DNA of 59,071 nucleotides from Planotetraspora thailandica (GTDB lineage: Bacteria > Actinomycetota > Actinomycetes > Streptosporangiales > Streptosporangiaceae): contig NZ_BOOR01000072.1 in assembly GCF_016863335.1 (NCBI RefSeq), positions 1 through 59,071 of the forward strand. Direction: 5' to 3'. Both the position numbers and the translations under genes were made by a program. This document shows positions 8,264-17,418 of the stretch, one piece after another. The stretch's first letter is position 1. The number at the start of each line of letters is the position of its first letter. The notes beneath the pieces are model-generated. The model was not told the DNA's origin. It saw only the letters and a program-made list of their open reading frames with translations, and ran no database searches.

Positions 8264-9406
8264 ATGCGCACCACCCCAGCCGTCGCCGTGGCGGTCGTGT
8301 CCCTCGGACTGCTCGCCGCTGCGTGCTCCGGCGGTGGCGACGGCACGTCCGCCACGTCGGGCGGCGCGGCCAAGCCCGGCAAGATCGCCGTCGCGGCGAG
8401 CGACACCGACTGCAAGGTCGCCACGTCGCAGCTGCCCGCGGGCACCTCGACCTTCAGCGTCACCAACAACGGCAGCAAGGTCACCGAGTTCTACGTGTAC
8501 GCCGCGGGCGACCGGGTGATGGGCGAGGTGGAGAACGTCGTTCCCGGGCTCACCCGCGACGTGATCATCGAGCTGCCGGCCGGGTCGTACCAGACCGCAT
8601 GCAAGCCGGGGATGATCGGCGACGGGATCCGCAACGCGCTCACCGTCACCGGCACGAGCGCGCCGCTGACCGACAACGCCAAGCTGGCCGACGCCACCGC
8701 CAGCTACAAGCGGTATGTGCAGTCGCAGTCGGAGACCCTGCTGACCAAGACCCAGGAGTTCGTGGACGCGGTCAAGGCCGGCGACGTCGACAAGGCCAAG
8801 GCCCTCTTCCCGGTGGCCCGGACCTACTGGGAGCGCATCGAGCCGGTCGCCGAGGTCTTCGGCGACCTCGACCCGGCGATCGACGCCCGCGAGAACGACG
8901 TCGAGCCGGGCCAGGAGTGGACCGGCTTCCACAAGATCGAAAAGGACCTGTGGGTCGAGAAGGACATCAGCAAGGACGGGCCGCTCGCCGACAAGCTGAT
9001 CGCCGACGTGACGACGATCGTGCAGAAGGCGAACGCCGCGACGTTGTCGCCCGTGCAGCTCGCCAACGGAGCCAAGGAGCTGCTCGACGAGGTCGCCACC
9101 GGAAAGATCACCGGCGAGGAGGACCGCTACTCCCACACCGACCTGTGGGACTTCGACGCCAACCTCCAGGGCTCCCAGGCGGCTGTCCAGTCGCTGCGGC
9201 CCGTCCTCGACGAGCGGGACCCCGATCTGGCGAAGACGCTCGACGACAAGTTCGCCGCCGCGGAGGCCGCCCTCGAGCAGTACCGCCAGGGCGACGGGTG
9301 GAAGCTCCACAACGAGCTGACCAAGGACGACCTGAAGAAGCTCTCCGACGCCATCAACGCGCTCGCCGAGCCGATCAGCAAGGTGGCGGCGGTGGTCGCC
9401 CAGTGA
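8264..9406 (+). CDS. efeO: EfeO iron-binding lipoprotein (cupredoxin plus M75 imelysin-like)
   Basis: A 380-residue exported protein with a lipobox (LLAAACSGG, Cys at about 22). An N-terminal cupredoxin-like domain (TDCKVATSQLPAGTSTFSVTN to AC) is followed by the helical M75 domain from about residue 140, with the conserved GFHKIEKDLW (HxxE) metal site. In EfeUOB systems it captures iron outside the membrane for EfeU. A GGAG ribosome site lies 8 bases before the ATG. The TGA overlaps the GTG start of efeB by four bases, so the two are translationally coupled. Confidence 0.94.
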   Translation: MRTTPAVAVAVVSLGLLAAACSGGGDGTSATSGGAAKPGKIAVAASDTDCKVATSQLPAGTSTFSVTNNGSKVTEFYVYAAGDRVMGEVENVVPGLTRDVIIELPAGSYQTACKPGMIGDGIRNALTVTGTSAPLTDNAKLADATASYKRYVQSQSETLLTKTQEFVDAVKAGDVDKAKALFPVARTYWERIEPVAEVFGDLDPAIDARENDVEPGQEWTGFHKIEKDLWVEKDISKDGPLADKLIADVTTIVQKANAATLSPVQLANGAKELLDEVATGKITGEEDRYSHTDLWDFDANLQGSQAAVQSLRPVLDERDPDLAKTLDDKFAAAEAALEQYRQGDGWKLHNELTKDDLKKLSDAINALAEPISKVAAVVAQ

Positions 9407-10659
9407 GCCGCATCAGCCGCCGGGGGCTGCTCGGCATGGGAGCCGCGGGAGTCGCGGGCGTGGCCGCCGCCGGCGCGGGCGCCCTGGCCACCCGGGCTCT
9501 CATCGAGGAGCCCGCCGCGCATGCGGAGTCGACGGGCGACCCGTACCCGTTCTACGGGCGCAACCAGGCCGGCATCACGACCCCCGCCCAGGACCGGCTG
9601 CACTTCGTCGCCTTCGACGTGATCACGTCGAAGCGGGAGGAACTCGCCGACCTGCTCCAGAAGTGGACCGCTGCCGCCGCCCGCATGACCCAGGGCAGGG
9701 ACGCCGGCCCGTTCGGCTCGGTCGGCGGGCCTCTGGAGGCTCCGCCGGACGACACGGGAGAGGCGCTCGGCCTTCCGGCCTCCGGCCTCACGCTGACGAT
9801 CGGCTTCGGCTCCTCGCTGTTCGACAAGCGGTTCGGGCTCGCCGATCGCAGGCCCGCCGCCCTGGCCGACCTGCCCGCGTTCCCGGGGGACGAGCTGAGC
9901 CCCGACATCTCCGGCGGCGACATCTGCATGCAGGCGTGTGCGCACGACCCGCAGGTGGCGGTGCACGCGATCCGCAACCTGGCGAGAATCGGGTTCGGCC
10001 GGGTCTCCGTGCGGTATTCGCAGCTCGGCTTCGGCCGTACTTCCTCCACCTCGCGCGCCCAGACGACGCCGCGCAACCTGCTGGGCTTCAAGGACGGCAC
10101 GGCCAACATCAAGCTCGAGGACACCTCGATGTTGCGCGACTACGTCTGGGCGGCGCCCGGCGACGGCCCCGCGTGGATGGACGGCGGCAGCTACCTGGTC
10201 ACCCGGAAGATCCGCATGCACGTCGAGACGTGGGACCGCACGTCGCTGGGCGAGCAGGAGACGATCTTCGGGCGGGACAAGGGCAAGGGTGCGCCGCTCA
10301 CGGGTCACGCCGAATTCGACGAGCCCGACCTGGCGAAGACCGGCCCGGACGGCCAGCCGGTGATCCCCGCCGACTCGCACGTACGGCTCGCGCATCCGTC
10401 CCTCCACGGCGGGGCCCGGCTGTTGCGGCGCGGCTACAACTACGTCGACGGCTCCGACGGCCTGGGCCGGCTCGACGCCGGGCTGTTCTTCATGGCCTAC
10501 CAGCGCGACCCGCGCAAGCAGTTCGTGCCGATCCAGACGGAACTGGCCGCCAAGGACAAGCTGAACGAGTACATCCAGCACATTTCCAGCGGCGTATTCG
10601 CCTGCCCGCCCGGGGTGACGGACGCCGGAGATTATTGGGGCCGCGCCCTCTTCTCATGA
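9403..10659 (+). CDS. efeB: EfeB Dyp-type haem peroxidase, Tat-exported
   Basis: A 418-residue protein. It starts GTG at 9403, overlapping the efeO stop. The signal is twin-arginine (SRRGLLGMGAAGVAG), so it is exported folded. The Dyp-peroxidase signature GFKDGTANIK (distal Asp) lies near residue 227, followed by late conserved segments such as RLAHPSLHGGARLLRRGYNY. EfeB oxidises ferrous iron or works on haem at the cell surface for uptake through EfeU. No terminator is obvious in the 158 bp after it. Confidence 0.94.
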   Translation: MSRISRRGLLGMGAAGVAGVAAAGAGALATRALIEEPAAHAESTGDPYPFYGRNQAGITTPAQDRLHFVAFDVITSKREELADLLQKWTAAAARMTQGRDAGPFGSVGGPLEAPPDDTGEALGLPASGLTLTIGFGSSLFDKRFGLADRRPAALADLPAFPGDELSPDISGGDICMQACAHDPQVAVHAIRNLARIGFGRVSVRYSQLGFGRTSSTSRAQTTPRNLLGFKDGTANIKLEDTSMLRDYVWAAPGDGPAWMDGGSYLVTRKIRMHVETWDRTSLGEQETIFGRDKGKGAPLTGHAEFDEPDLAKTGPDGQPVIPADSHVRLAHPSLHGGARLLRRGYNYVDGSDGLGRLDAGLFFMAYQRDPRKQFVPIQTELAAKDKLNEYIQHISSGVFACPPGVTDAGDYWGRALFS

Positions 10660-10817
10660 AGATCCGGTGAACAGAAACTTAATTCTTGTGGTGTTTCCTT
10701 TCCTCGCGCATCATTAACTCCCGCTTTATCCCGTGATCGCGCGCTGTCTTATGTGATTGCTGCATAATTCGGGGCGGGGGGCCATACGGCCTACGGGTGC
10801 GCGCGAAGGACAACAAA

Positions 10818-11933
10818 ATGAAGCGATGGATCGGCGTCGGCCTGGCGCTGCTCCTCGGTGCGGCCGTCGTCGTGGCCATCGTCATCGGCGGCGGTGACGA
10901 CGGCCCCGGAGGCGGCGGGACGGCTCTCAAGACGGTCCGCGGGGTCATCGGCTCGGAGAAGAAGCCCTTCTTCGACGACCCCCAGGTGAAGGCGGCGTTC
11001 GCAAAGCACGGATTGCAGGTTGAGGTCGACACGGCGGGGTCGCGGCAGATCGCCACCTCGGTCGACCTCGGGAAATACGACTTCGCATTTCCTTCCAGCG
11101 TCCCGGCGGCCGAGAAGATCAAGCAGGATCGGCACGCCTCCCAGACGTTTTCGCCTTTCTACTCCCCCATGGCGATCGCGACGTTCCAGCCCATCGTGGA
11201 CGTGCTGACCAAGGCGGGGGTCGTCCGCGATTCCGGCTCCGGGTACCAGATACTCGACGTCCGGAAATATCTGGATCTGGTGGCCAAGGGGACCCGCTGG
11301 GACACCCTGCCCGGCAACACTGCCTACCAGGCCCGCAAGCGGGTGCTGCTCACCACCACCGACGTGCGAACGTCGAACTCCGCGGCCATGTACCTGGCCA
11401 TCACCAGCTACGTCGCCAACGGCGACGACGTCGTCAACTCGTCGTCGCAGACGGCGAAGGCCGCCCAGACGGTCTCCCCGCTGTTCCTCGACCAGGGCTA
11501 CTCGGAGTCGTCCAGCGAGGCCCCCTTCGAGGACTACCTGGCGATGGGCGTGGGGAAGACGCCGATGGTCGTCGTCTACGAGGCGCAGTACGCCTCCCGC
11601 CTGTTCGCGGGAGACGGGAGCATCCGGCCGGACATGCGGCTCATCTATCCCTCCCCGACGGTGCTGAGCAAGCACACGCTGGTGCCGTTCAACGACGCCG
11701 CGACCCAGGTCGGCGCCCTGCTCCAGGACGATCCCGAGTTCGCCCGCCTGGAGGCGAAGTACGGCTTCCGCACGTCCGACCCGAAGGTCTTCACGGCGCA
11801 GGCCGACGCCGCCAAGGCGAAGCTCCCCGCGAGCCTGGTCGACGTCGTCGAGCCGCCCACCTACGACCACCTCGAGCGGCTGATCGCCACGATCGAGCAG
11901 CGCTACCTGGCCGAGGGCAAACCAGCCTCGTAA
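10818..11933 (+). CDS. Solute-binding-protein-like membrane-anchored protein of a TelA operon
   Basis: A 371-residue protein with one N-terminal membrane segment (GVGLALLLGAAVVVAIVIGG) and a large outside part. The latter resembles periplasmic binding proteins of the molybdate/SBP_bac_11 kind (VRGVIGSEKKPFFDDP, YDFAFPSSVPAAEKI). The ATG at 10818 has GAAGGA nine bases upstream. It is the first gene of a tight four-gene operon with TelA, a VWA lipoprotein and a coiled-coil membrane protein. No ABC permease is present, so solute uptake is unlikely. Sensing of a ligand or stress outside the cell is an inference. Confidence 0.65.
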   Translation: MKRWIGVGLALLLGAAVVVAIVIGGGDDGPGGGGTALKTVRGVIGSEKKPFFDDPQVKAAFAKHGLQVEVDTAGSRQIATSVDLGKYDFAFPSSVPAAEKIKQDRHASQTFSPFYSPMAIATFQPIVDVLTKAGVVRDSGSGYQILDVRKYLDLVAKGTRWDTLPGNTAYQARKRVLLTTTDVRTSNSAAMYLAITSYVANGDDVVNSSSQTAKAAQTVSPLFLDQGYSESSSEAPFEDYLAMGVGKTPMVVVYEAQYASRLFAGDGSIRPDMRLIYPSPTVLSKHTLVPFNDAATQVGALLQDDPEFARLEAKYGFRTSDPKVFTAQADAAKAKLPASLVDVVEPPTYDHLERLIATIEQRYLAEGKPAS

Positions 11934-11953
11934 CCCCCCAAGGAGAACCGAAA

Positions 11954-13120
11954 GTGTCCAACGATCTGGTGCTGACCCCGCCCGCCCCGGTGGCGGCGGT
12001 GCCGGCCGAGAAGGCGGCCACCATGCTGCCGCTGCCGGACGAGCGCGGCGCGGAGCTGGCCCAGAAGGCGGCGGGATTCGCCGAGGATCTCGCTTCGATC
12101 GATCCGCGCTCGCCGGAGTTCACCAAGAAGGTGCACGACATCTCCTCCATGGGAGATTCGGAGATCAGGGCGTCGTCGCAGGTGGCCAACCGGATGCTCA
12201 AGCGCCCGGTCGCCGCGCTCGCCTCCGCGAAGGGCGAGGGCGCCGACGGCCAGGTCCAGGTGGCCAACCAGCTGGTGGCGCTGCGCCGTACGATCGTGGA
12301 CCTCGACCCGAAGCAGGCGGCCAGCGGGACGAAGCGGCTGCTGGGAATGATCCCGTTCGGCGACAGGCTGCGCGACTACTTCGCGAAGTACCAGAGCGCG
12401 CAAAAGCACATCGACGACATCATCAGAGCGCTCAAGTCAGGGCAGGACGAGCTGCTCAAGGACAACGCCGCCATCGAGGGCGAGAAGGCCAACCTCTGGG
12501 AGTCGATGACCAAGCTACAGGAGTACGCGGTGCTCGCGGCGGCGCTCGACTCGGCCCTGGAGCAGAAGATCAACGAGATCGAGCTGAGTGACCAGGAGAA
12601 GGCGACCGCCCTGCGGTCCGACGCCCTGTTCGGCGTACGGCAGAAGCATCAGGACCTGCTGACCCAGCTCGCGGTGTCGGCGCAGGGCTATCTCGCCCTC
12701 GACCTGATCCGCAAGAACAACCTCGAGCTCATCAAGGGCGTGGACCGCGCCACCACCACGACGATCTCGGCGCTGCGCACCGCCGTGACCGTGGCGCAGG
12801 CGCTGGCCAACCAGAAGCTCGTGCTCGACCAGATCTCGGCGCTCAACGCCACGACCTCCGACCTGATCCTGGCCACCAGCGAGATGCTGAAGACCCAGGC
12901 CGGGCAGATCCAGACCCAGGCGGCCTCCACGTCGGTCGACATGGACGCGCTGCGCCGGGCGTTCGACAACATCTACTCGACGATGGACATGATCGACACC
13001 TTCAAGGCCAAGGCCGTCGAGAGCATGGCGGTCACGGTGGACAGCCTGACCCTGGAGCTCGACAACGCCAAGACCTACCTGGAACGTGCCCGCCGCGGCG
13101 ACGAGGCGATCGGCGCATGA
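11954..13120 (+). CDS. Toxic anion resistance protein, TelA/KlaA family
   Basis: A 388-residue, largely helical, coiled-coil-rich cytoplasmic protein. It matches the TelA family in length and in conserved blocks such as the N-terminal MGDSEIRASSQVANRMLKRP, LLGMIPFGDRLRDYFAKYQSAQKHIDDIIRALKSGQDELLKDNA and LIRKNNLELIKGVDRATTTTISALRTAVTVAQALANQK. The family is linked to tellurite and cell-envelope stress tolerance, but its biochemistry is unknown. GTG start with AAGGAGAA about 7 bases upstream. It overlaps the next gene by ATGA. Confidence 0.9.
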   Translation: MSNDLVLTPPAPVAAVPAEKAATMLPLPDERGAELAQKAAGFAEDLASIDPRSPEFTKKVHDISSMGDSEIRASSQVANRMLKRPVAALASAKGEGADGQVQVANQLVALRRTIVDLDPKQAASGTKRLLGMIPFGDRLRDYFAKYQSAQKHIDDIIRALKSGQDELLKDNAAIEGEKANLWESMTKLQEYAVLAAALDSALEQKINEIELSDQEKATALRSDALFGVRQKHQDLLTQLAVSAQGYLALDLIRKNNLELIKGVDRATTTTISALRTAVTVAQALANQKLVLDQISALNATTSDLILATSEMLKTQAGQIQTQAASTSVDMDALRRAFDNIYSTMDMIDTFKAKAVESMAVTVDSLTLELDNAKTYLERARRGDEAIGA

Positions 13121-14703
13121 CGATGTTCTTCACCCGGCGGCTCGCGGCAGCGGCGCTGGCCGTGCTGGTGGCGGCCACCGCCTGCAGCGCCGACGATGAC
13201 GCAGCGCCGCAGGACGGGCCTGACGTCCTCCGCGTGCTCGCGGGCAGCGAGGTCAAGGACCTGGAGCCGCTGCTGAAGGAGGCGGCGGACGCGGTGGGCG
13301 TGCGGGTCTCGCTGACCTACGCCGGCACGCTCGACGGGGCCGAGCAGGTCGCGAGCGGCGGCGCGGACGGCCGCTACGACGCGACGTGGTTCTCGTCCAA
13401 CCGCTACCTGTCGCTGATCGACGGCGCGCCCGCCAAGCTGTCCACCCAGACCAAGATCATGATTTCGCCGGTGGTGCTCGGCCTCAAGCGCAGCAAGGCC
13501 CACGAGCTGGGCTGGGACACCAAGCAGGTGTCCTGGGCCGACATCGCGACGGCGGCCGGGCAGAAGCGGTTCACCTTCGGCATGACCAACCCGGCCTCGT
13601 CCAACTCGGGCTTCTCCGCCCTGGTCGGGGTCACGGCCGCCCTTTCGAATGCGGCCGACGCGCTCGACGCCAAGCAGATCGCCGCGGTCACGCCGAAGCT
13701 CAAGGAGTTCTTCTCCGCCCAGACGCTGACCGCGGGATCGTCGGGCTGGCTCGCCGACGCCTACGCGGGCCAGGGCGGGCAGACCTCGGTCGACGGCCTG
13801 ATCAACTACGAGTCGGTGCTGCTCGGCATGGAGAAGCGGGTCAAGGAGCCGCTCACGATCATCTACCCGAGCGACGGCGTGGTGACCGCCGACTACCCGC
13901 TCACGCTGCTCGCCTCCTCCGCCAAGAAGGACCTGTACGGCAAGCTCGCCACCTGGCTGCGCACGCCCGACGTGCAGCGGAAGATCATGACGACCACCTT
14001 CCGCCGGCCCATCCTGCCGGAGGTGCGGCCCGACCAGCGGTTCGGCACGGCCCAGCTGGTCGAGCTGCCCTTCCCCAACCGGCGCAGCACCGCCGACGGG
14101 CTGATCAGCGCATACCTCAACCGGGTGCGCCGCCCGTCCAGGACGTTGTTCGTGCTCGACACGTCCGGCTCGATGAAGGGTGAGAGGCTCGACTCGCTCA
14201 AGCAGGCGCTCAGCGCGCTGACCGGCGCGGACACCACCGCCTCCGGGCAGTTCTCCCGCTTCCGCGACCGCGAGACGGTCACGCTGCTGCCGTTCAACTC
14301 GGGGCCGGAGACGCCCCAGTCGTTCACGGTGCCCGAGAGCAACCCCGACCCGGTCCTTAAGCAGATCAGGTCGTACGGCGACGCCCTGGAGGCCAGGGGC
14401 GGCACCGCGATCTACGACAGCCTCCGGGCCGCCTACCAGACGCTGGAGAGCAGGCCCTCCGGCAACGACTTCACCTCGATCGTGCTGATGACCGACGGCG
14501 ACAACACCGACGGCTCGTCCTACGACGACTTCGCCTCCTACTACGCCACGACGTCCCGGACCATCCGCACGTTCGTGGTGCTGTTCGGCGACAGCGACGT
14601 CGGGGAGATGCAGCAGGTCGCCAAGCTGACCGGCGGCGCGTCGTTCGACGCCCGTAAGGGCTCGCTCGCGTCGGCGTTCAAGGAGATCCGTGGCTACCAG
14701 TGA
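13117..14703 (+). CDS. Lipoprotein with solute-binding domain fused to VWA domain
   Basis: A 528-residue protein with a lipobox (AVLVAATACSAD), a substrate-binding fold at about 40-320 (DVLRVLAGSEVKDLEPLLKE, GRYDATWFSSNRYL, FGMTNPASSNSGF) and a C-terminal von Willebrand A domain with a full MIDAS: DTSGSMKG near residue 345, the Thr position in RGGTAIYDSL, and MTDGDNTDG near 460. VWA domains bind protein partners through a metal ion. It is translationally coupled to telA (ATGA overlap). The fused receptor-VWA design suggests an outside sensor or chaperone working with TelA across the membrane; this is inference. Confidence 0.85.
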   Translation: MTMFFTRRLAAAALAVLVAATACSADDDAAPQDGPDVLRVLAGSEVKDLEPLLKEAADAVGVRVSLTYAGTLDGAEQVASGGADGRYDATWFSSNRYLSLIDGAPAKLSTQTKIMISPVVLGLKRSKAHELGWDTKQVSWADIATAAGQKRFTFGMTNPASSNSGFSALVGVTAALSNAADALDAKQIAAVTPKLKEFFSAQTLTAGSSGWLADAYAGQGGQTSVDGLINYESVLLGMEKRVKEPLTIIYPSDGVVTADYPLTLLASSAKKDLYGKLATWLRTPDVQRKIMTTTFRRPILPEVRPDQRFGTAQLVELPFPNRRSTADGLISAYLNRVRRPSRTLFVLDTSGSMKGERLDSLKQALSALTGADTTASGQFSRFRDRETVTLLPFNSGPETPQSFTVPESNPDPVLKQIRSYGDALEARGGTAIYDSLRAAYQTLESRPSGNDFTSIVLMTDGDNTDGSSYDDFASYYATTSRTIRTFVVLFGDSDVGEMQQVAKLTGGASFDARKGSLASAFKEIRGYQ

Positions 14704-15310
14704 CCGGGTGCTGCGCTACCTCGGGTCCACGAAGAACATCGTCGGGTCGGCGCTCGCCATCGGCGGCGTCGTGCTCCACCTGTTCGGGGTGGCGGGGTCG
14801 TTGTGGCCGGTCGTCGTCGCCGGCCTGTACGGCATGGGCGCGCTGCTCGCCCCGCCCGACCGGGTCAGGCTGACGATCTCGCACGCGGAGGTCGAGACCC
14901 GGCAGTTGCGGGCCGACCTCGACACCCTGCTGGGCAAGGTCACCGCGAACCGGTTCCCCGCCGACGTGGTGACCAAGGTGGAGGAGATGGCCGGGATCCT
15001 GCGGGACATCCTGGCCAGGGCCGAGGCGCTGACCTCCTCCCCCGACCAGTTGCACGTCGTCTCGCAGGCCATCCGCGACTACCTGCCGACCAGCCTGGAG
15101 GCCTACGCCAACCTGCCCCGGTCGTACGCCCTGGCCCGCAGGGCCGAGCGGGAGCGCAGCGCCCACGAGGAGCTGATGTCACAGCTCGACCTGCTGGAGA
15201 GCGGCCTGGCCACGGTGGCCGAGGCCGTCTACAAGGGCGACGAGCAGGCGCTGCGTGACCAGGGCAGGTTCCTGCGGGACCGTTTCGGCGGCTCCACGCT
15301 CGACCTGTGA
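14690..15310 (+). CDS. Coiled-coil membrane protein of the TelA operon (XpaC-like role)
   Basis: A 206-residue protein with two N-terminal membrane helices (VGSALAIGGVVLHLFGVAG and SLWPVVVAGLYGMGALLA) and a long helical cytoplasmic tail rich in Glu, Arg and Leu. GTG start with AAGGAG close upstream. It overlaps the VWA gene by 14 bp and is the last gene of the operon. In Firmicutes, TelA homologues pair with XpaC, which also has two N-terminal helices and a helical tail, so this may be the functional equivalent. That is an inference from context and topology only. Confidence 0.65.
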   Translation: MATSDRVLRYLGSTKNIVGSALAIGGVVLHLFGVAGSLWPVVVAGLYGMGALLAPPDRVRLTISHAEVETRQLRADLDTLLGKVTANRFPADVVTKVEEMAGILRDILARAEALTSSPDQLHVVSQAIRDYLPTSLEAYANLPRSYALARRAERERSAHEELMSQLDLLESGLATVAEAVYKGDEQALRDQGRFLRDRFGGSTLDL

Positions 15311-15324
15311 CCGGCGCCCCGGTT

Positions 15325-15354
15325 TAGAGGCGTGCGGGGTCTAGAGGCGTGCGG
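15325..15354. repeat. 13-bp direct repeat at the end of the PHP hydrolase gene
   Basis: TAGAGGCGTGCGG occurs at 15325-15337 and 15342-15354. The second copy holds the last codons and the TAG stop (15341-15343) of the minus-strand gene, so the first is a duplicated copy of the gene end. A small duplication is the simplest explanation. Confidence 0.7.
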
Positions 15355-17296
15355 TGTAGACGGCGCGGGCCTTCTCGATGAGGTCGAGGTGGTCGCGCAG
15401 CTGCGTGGCGTCGTCCAGGCGGGCCTCACGGCACACCAGGTCCTCCAGGAGGGCCAGCCACCGCAGGCACCACCGCACGTCGTCCGGGCGGGCCACGTGG
15501 CGGCCGGCCACGTCGAGGTAGACCGGGCTGGTGTGCGCGAACGACACCCCGTCCGGCGCCAGCGGATGGCCCGTCCCTGTGGCGACCGCCACGACGTAGG
15601 TGGGCTCGCCCACCACCACGGAGGCCGTCAGCTCGCCGCCGGGGCCCTCGGCGAGCACGCCGTCGGCCGAGCGCAGCTCGAGACGCTCCACGCCGGGTCC
15701 GGCCGTACGTGCCTGGACGGTGACCCGGTCGCCCGGGTTCAGGTGGAGCGTCTCCCCCACCTCCCGTCCGCCGACGGTCAGCTCCAGCCAGGGGCCGTTG
15801 GTGGCGAAGGTGCGGCCCTGCCGTACGGCACGGGCGAACGCCCCGGCCGACAGGGGGCCGTCGACGCGGGCGTAGACCCGCTCCCAGCCGGGCGGGTTGG
15901 AGACGGTGTCCTGCCGGGTGAAGGAGAGCATCGTGTCGGTCCCGGCGAGCGCGGCCAGCCGGTTTCCCGCACCGAGGAGCCGCCGGTAGACCTCGACGGT
16001 GCCGGACCAATCGGAGAAGTGCAGGAGTTCCATGCCGTCCATCAGGCCGAGCGCGGCGTCCACGACGAGCGCCCGGCCCGTGCAGTCCCTGCCGCCGCCC
16101 GCGATGATGTCCTCCGGCTCGCGGACCGGCCCGTGGAAGGGATGGGCGTAGCCGAGGACCGCCCGGAGCTCGCGCAGCTCGCCGCAGGCCGTGGCGTTCG
16201 GCGGCCAGTCGGGCGCACCGGCGAAACCGGTGTGGAAGACCGGGGGCGGCGCGGCCACCGCGAAGGCGTGCACGTGGCCGAGCAGGTCGTTGCGGTATTC
16301 GACGCCCATCCGGGCGATGTGCTCGGCGTCCGACCACGGAAGGTCGCGGCCCGCCCAGTGCCGCAATCCCTCCTCGTCGTAGACGCGCTCGCCGGAGACG
16401 TTGCCCGCGACGAGGTTGAGCACGTGAAGGTCCTCGCCGTGCTGGGCCGCGGCGGCCTCGGCGGGACCTGCGACCAGGTCACCGCCCCAGTTGAGGTGCA
16501 CGTGGAGGTCGGCGCCATACCACCCGCGGGCCGCCGCGTCGACGAGCCGCTCGGGGGCGAGCTCGACCAGGGTCTCCCGCCACGCCTGGGGCACCACGCT
16601 CACCTCGGCCGTGCCGTACTCCATGCCGCGTGAGACGCGGACGGTGAGCGGCTCCGCGGGCACGTCGAGCACGAGGTCGTCCCCGTGGAAGAAGGGCACA
16701 CCCCGGTAGTCGCGCCTGCGCGGCCTGCCCTCCGGATACCACCCCTGACCTCCGGCCGACATGACGCTCCAGCGGCAGGGGAACCCGGCGCGCAGGCGCA
16801 GCCGCGCGGGGACCGCCGCCCGGGTCGTGGGCGACAGGTCCACCGGCTCCTGGTCGACGGTCACGGAGGAGGCGGTCGTCAGGTCGAGCAGCCGCGCGCC
16901 GCGCGGCCCGATCTCGTACGGCACGCCGTCGACGCGGACGAGGGCCGGGGTGTCACGGGCGGAGTCGACCAGCAGGATGACGGGCAGTGCGTCGGCGGAC
17001 AGCACGGCCTGCGCGGGGCCGTGCTCCAGCCGGTGCCCTGTCTCCTGCAGACGCAGTGCGGTGAGGCCCTGGGGCAGTTCCCCGGCGAGTGCCGCGCGGA
17101 ACGCCTCGTGAAGGTCACCGTGGAGCTCACCGGACGCGTCCATGTGCCGGGACTCCTCGGGAAAACGGAGGAAGGTCATCAGCTGGACGTAGGAGATCGG
17201 GGGTTCGCCCCATGTGAGGCCGTGCTCGTCCAGCAGTGCCCGGTATTCGTTCAGAGCCCGCGCCACCGGCGGCGGCGTCATCGGATCCTGATGCAT
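15341..17296 (-). CDS. CehA/McbA family metallohydrolase (PHP domain)
   Basis: A 651-residue protein. The PHP-type metal site is visible: GADLHVHLNWGGD (HxH) near residue 275, GYAHPFHG near 390, ELLHFSDW, and GTDTM near 455. CehA and McbA hydrolyse carbaryl, but most relatives have unknown substrates, and the N-terminal ~260 residues and C-terminal beta domain probably shape the pocket. The ATG at 17296 has GGGGAGG upstream; the in-frame ATG at 17320 would lie before that ribosome site. No signal peptide. A palindrome lies 60 bp upstream. Confidence 0.85.
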   Translation of the reverse strand: MHQDPMTPPPVARALNEYRALLDEHGLTWGEPPISYVQLMTFLRFPEESRHMDASGELHGDLHEAFRAALAGELPQGLTALRLQETGHRLEHGPAQAVLSADALPVILLVDSARDTPALVRVDGVPYEIGPRGARLLDLTTASSVTVDQEPVDLSPTTRAAVPARLRLRAGFPCRWSVMSAGGQGWYPEGRPRRRDYRGVPFFHGDDLVLDVPAEPLTVRVSRGMEYGTAEVSVVPQAWRETLVELAPERLVDAAARGWYGADLHVHLNWGGDLVAGPAEAAAAQHGEDLHVLNLVAGNVSGERVYDEEGLRHWAGRDLPWSDAEHIARMGVEYRNDLLGHVHAFAVAAPPPVFHTGFAGAPDWPPNATACGELRELRAVLGYAHPFHGPVREPEDIIAGGGRDCTGRALVVDAALGLMDGMELLHFSDWSGTVEVYRRLLGAGNRLAALAGTDTMLSFTRQDTVSNPPGWERVYARVDGPLSAGAFARAVRQGRTFATNGPWLELTVGGREVGETLHLNPGDRVTVQARTAGPGVERLELRSADGVLAEGPGGELTASVVVGEPTYVVAVATGTGHPLAPDGVSFAHTSPVYLDVAGRHVARPDDVRWCLRWLALLEDLVCREARLDDATQLRDHLDLIEKARAVYTARL

Positions 17297-17356
17297 GGTG
17301 CCTCCCCGTTTCGACGACAACGCGATCGTCTCCGCGGGGGTTCTACCTCAGCAAAT

Positions 17357-17370
17357 ATGCAATCCTGCAT
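17357..17370. promoter_or_regulatory. Short palindrome upstream of the PHP hydrolase gene
   Basis: ATGCA and TGCAT flank ATCC. The site sits 60 bp upstream of the ATG at 17296 in a short AT-rich island, the only one in this part of the window. It is a candidate operator for a GntR- or TetR-like regulator that is not encoded nearby. Confidence 0.3.
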
Positions 17371-17418
17371 TAACGGTCATGCGGGTAGGCATATATACAA
17401 CCAGGAAGTAAACCTCAT

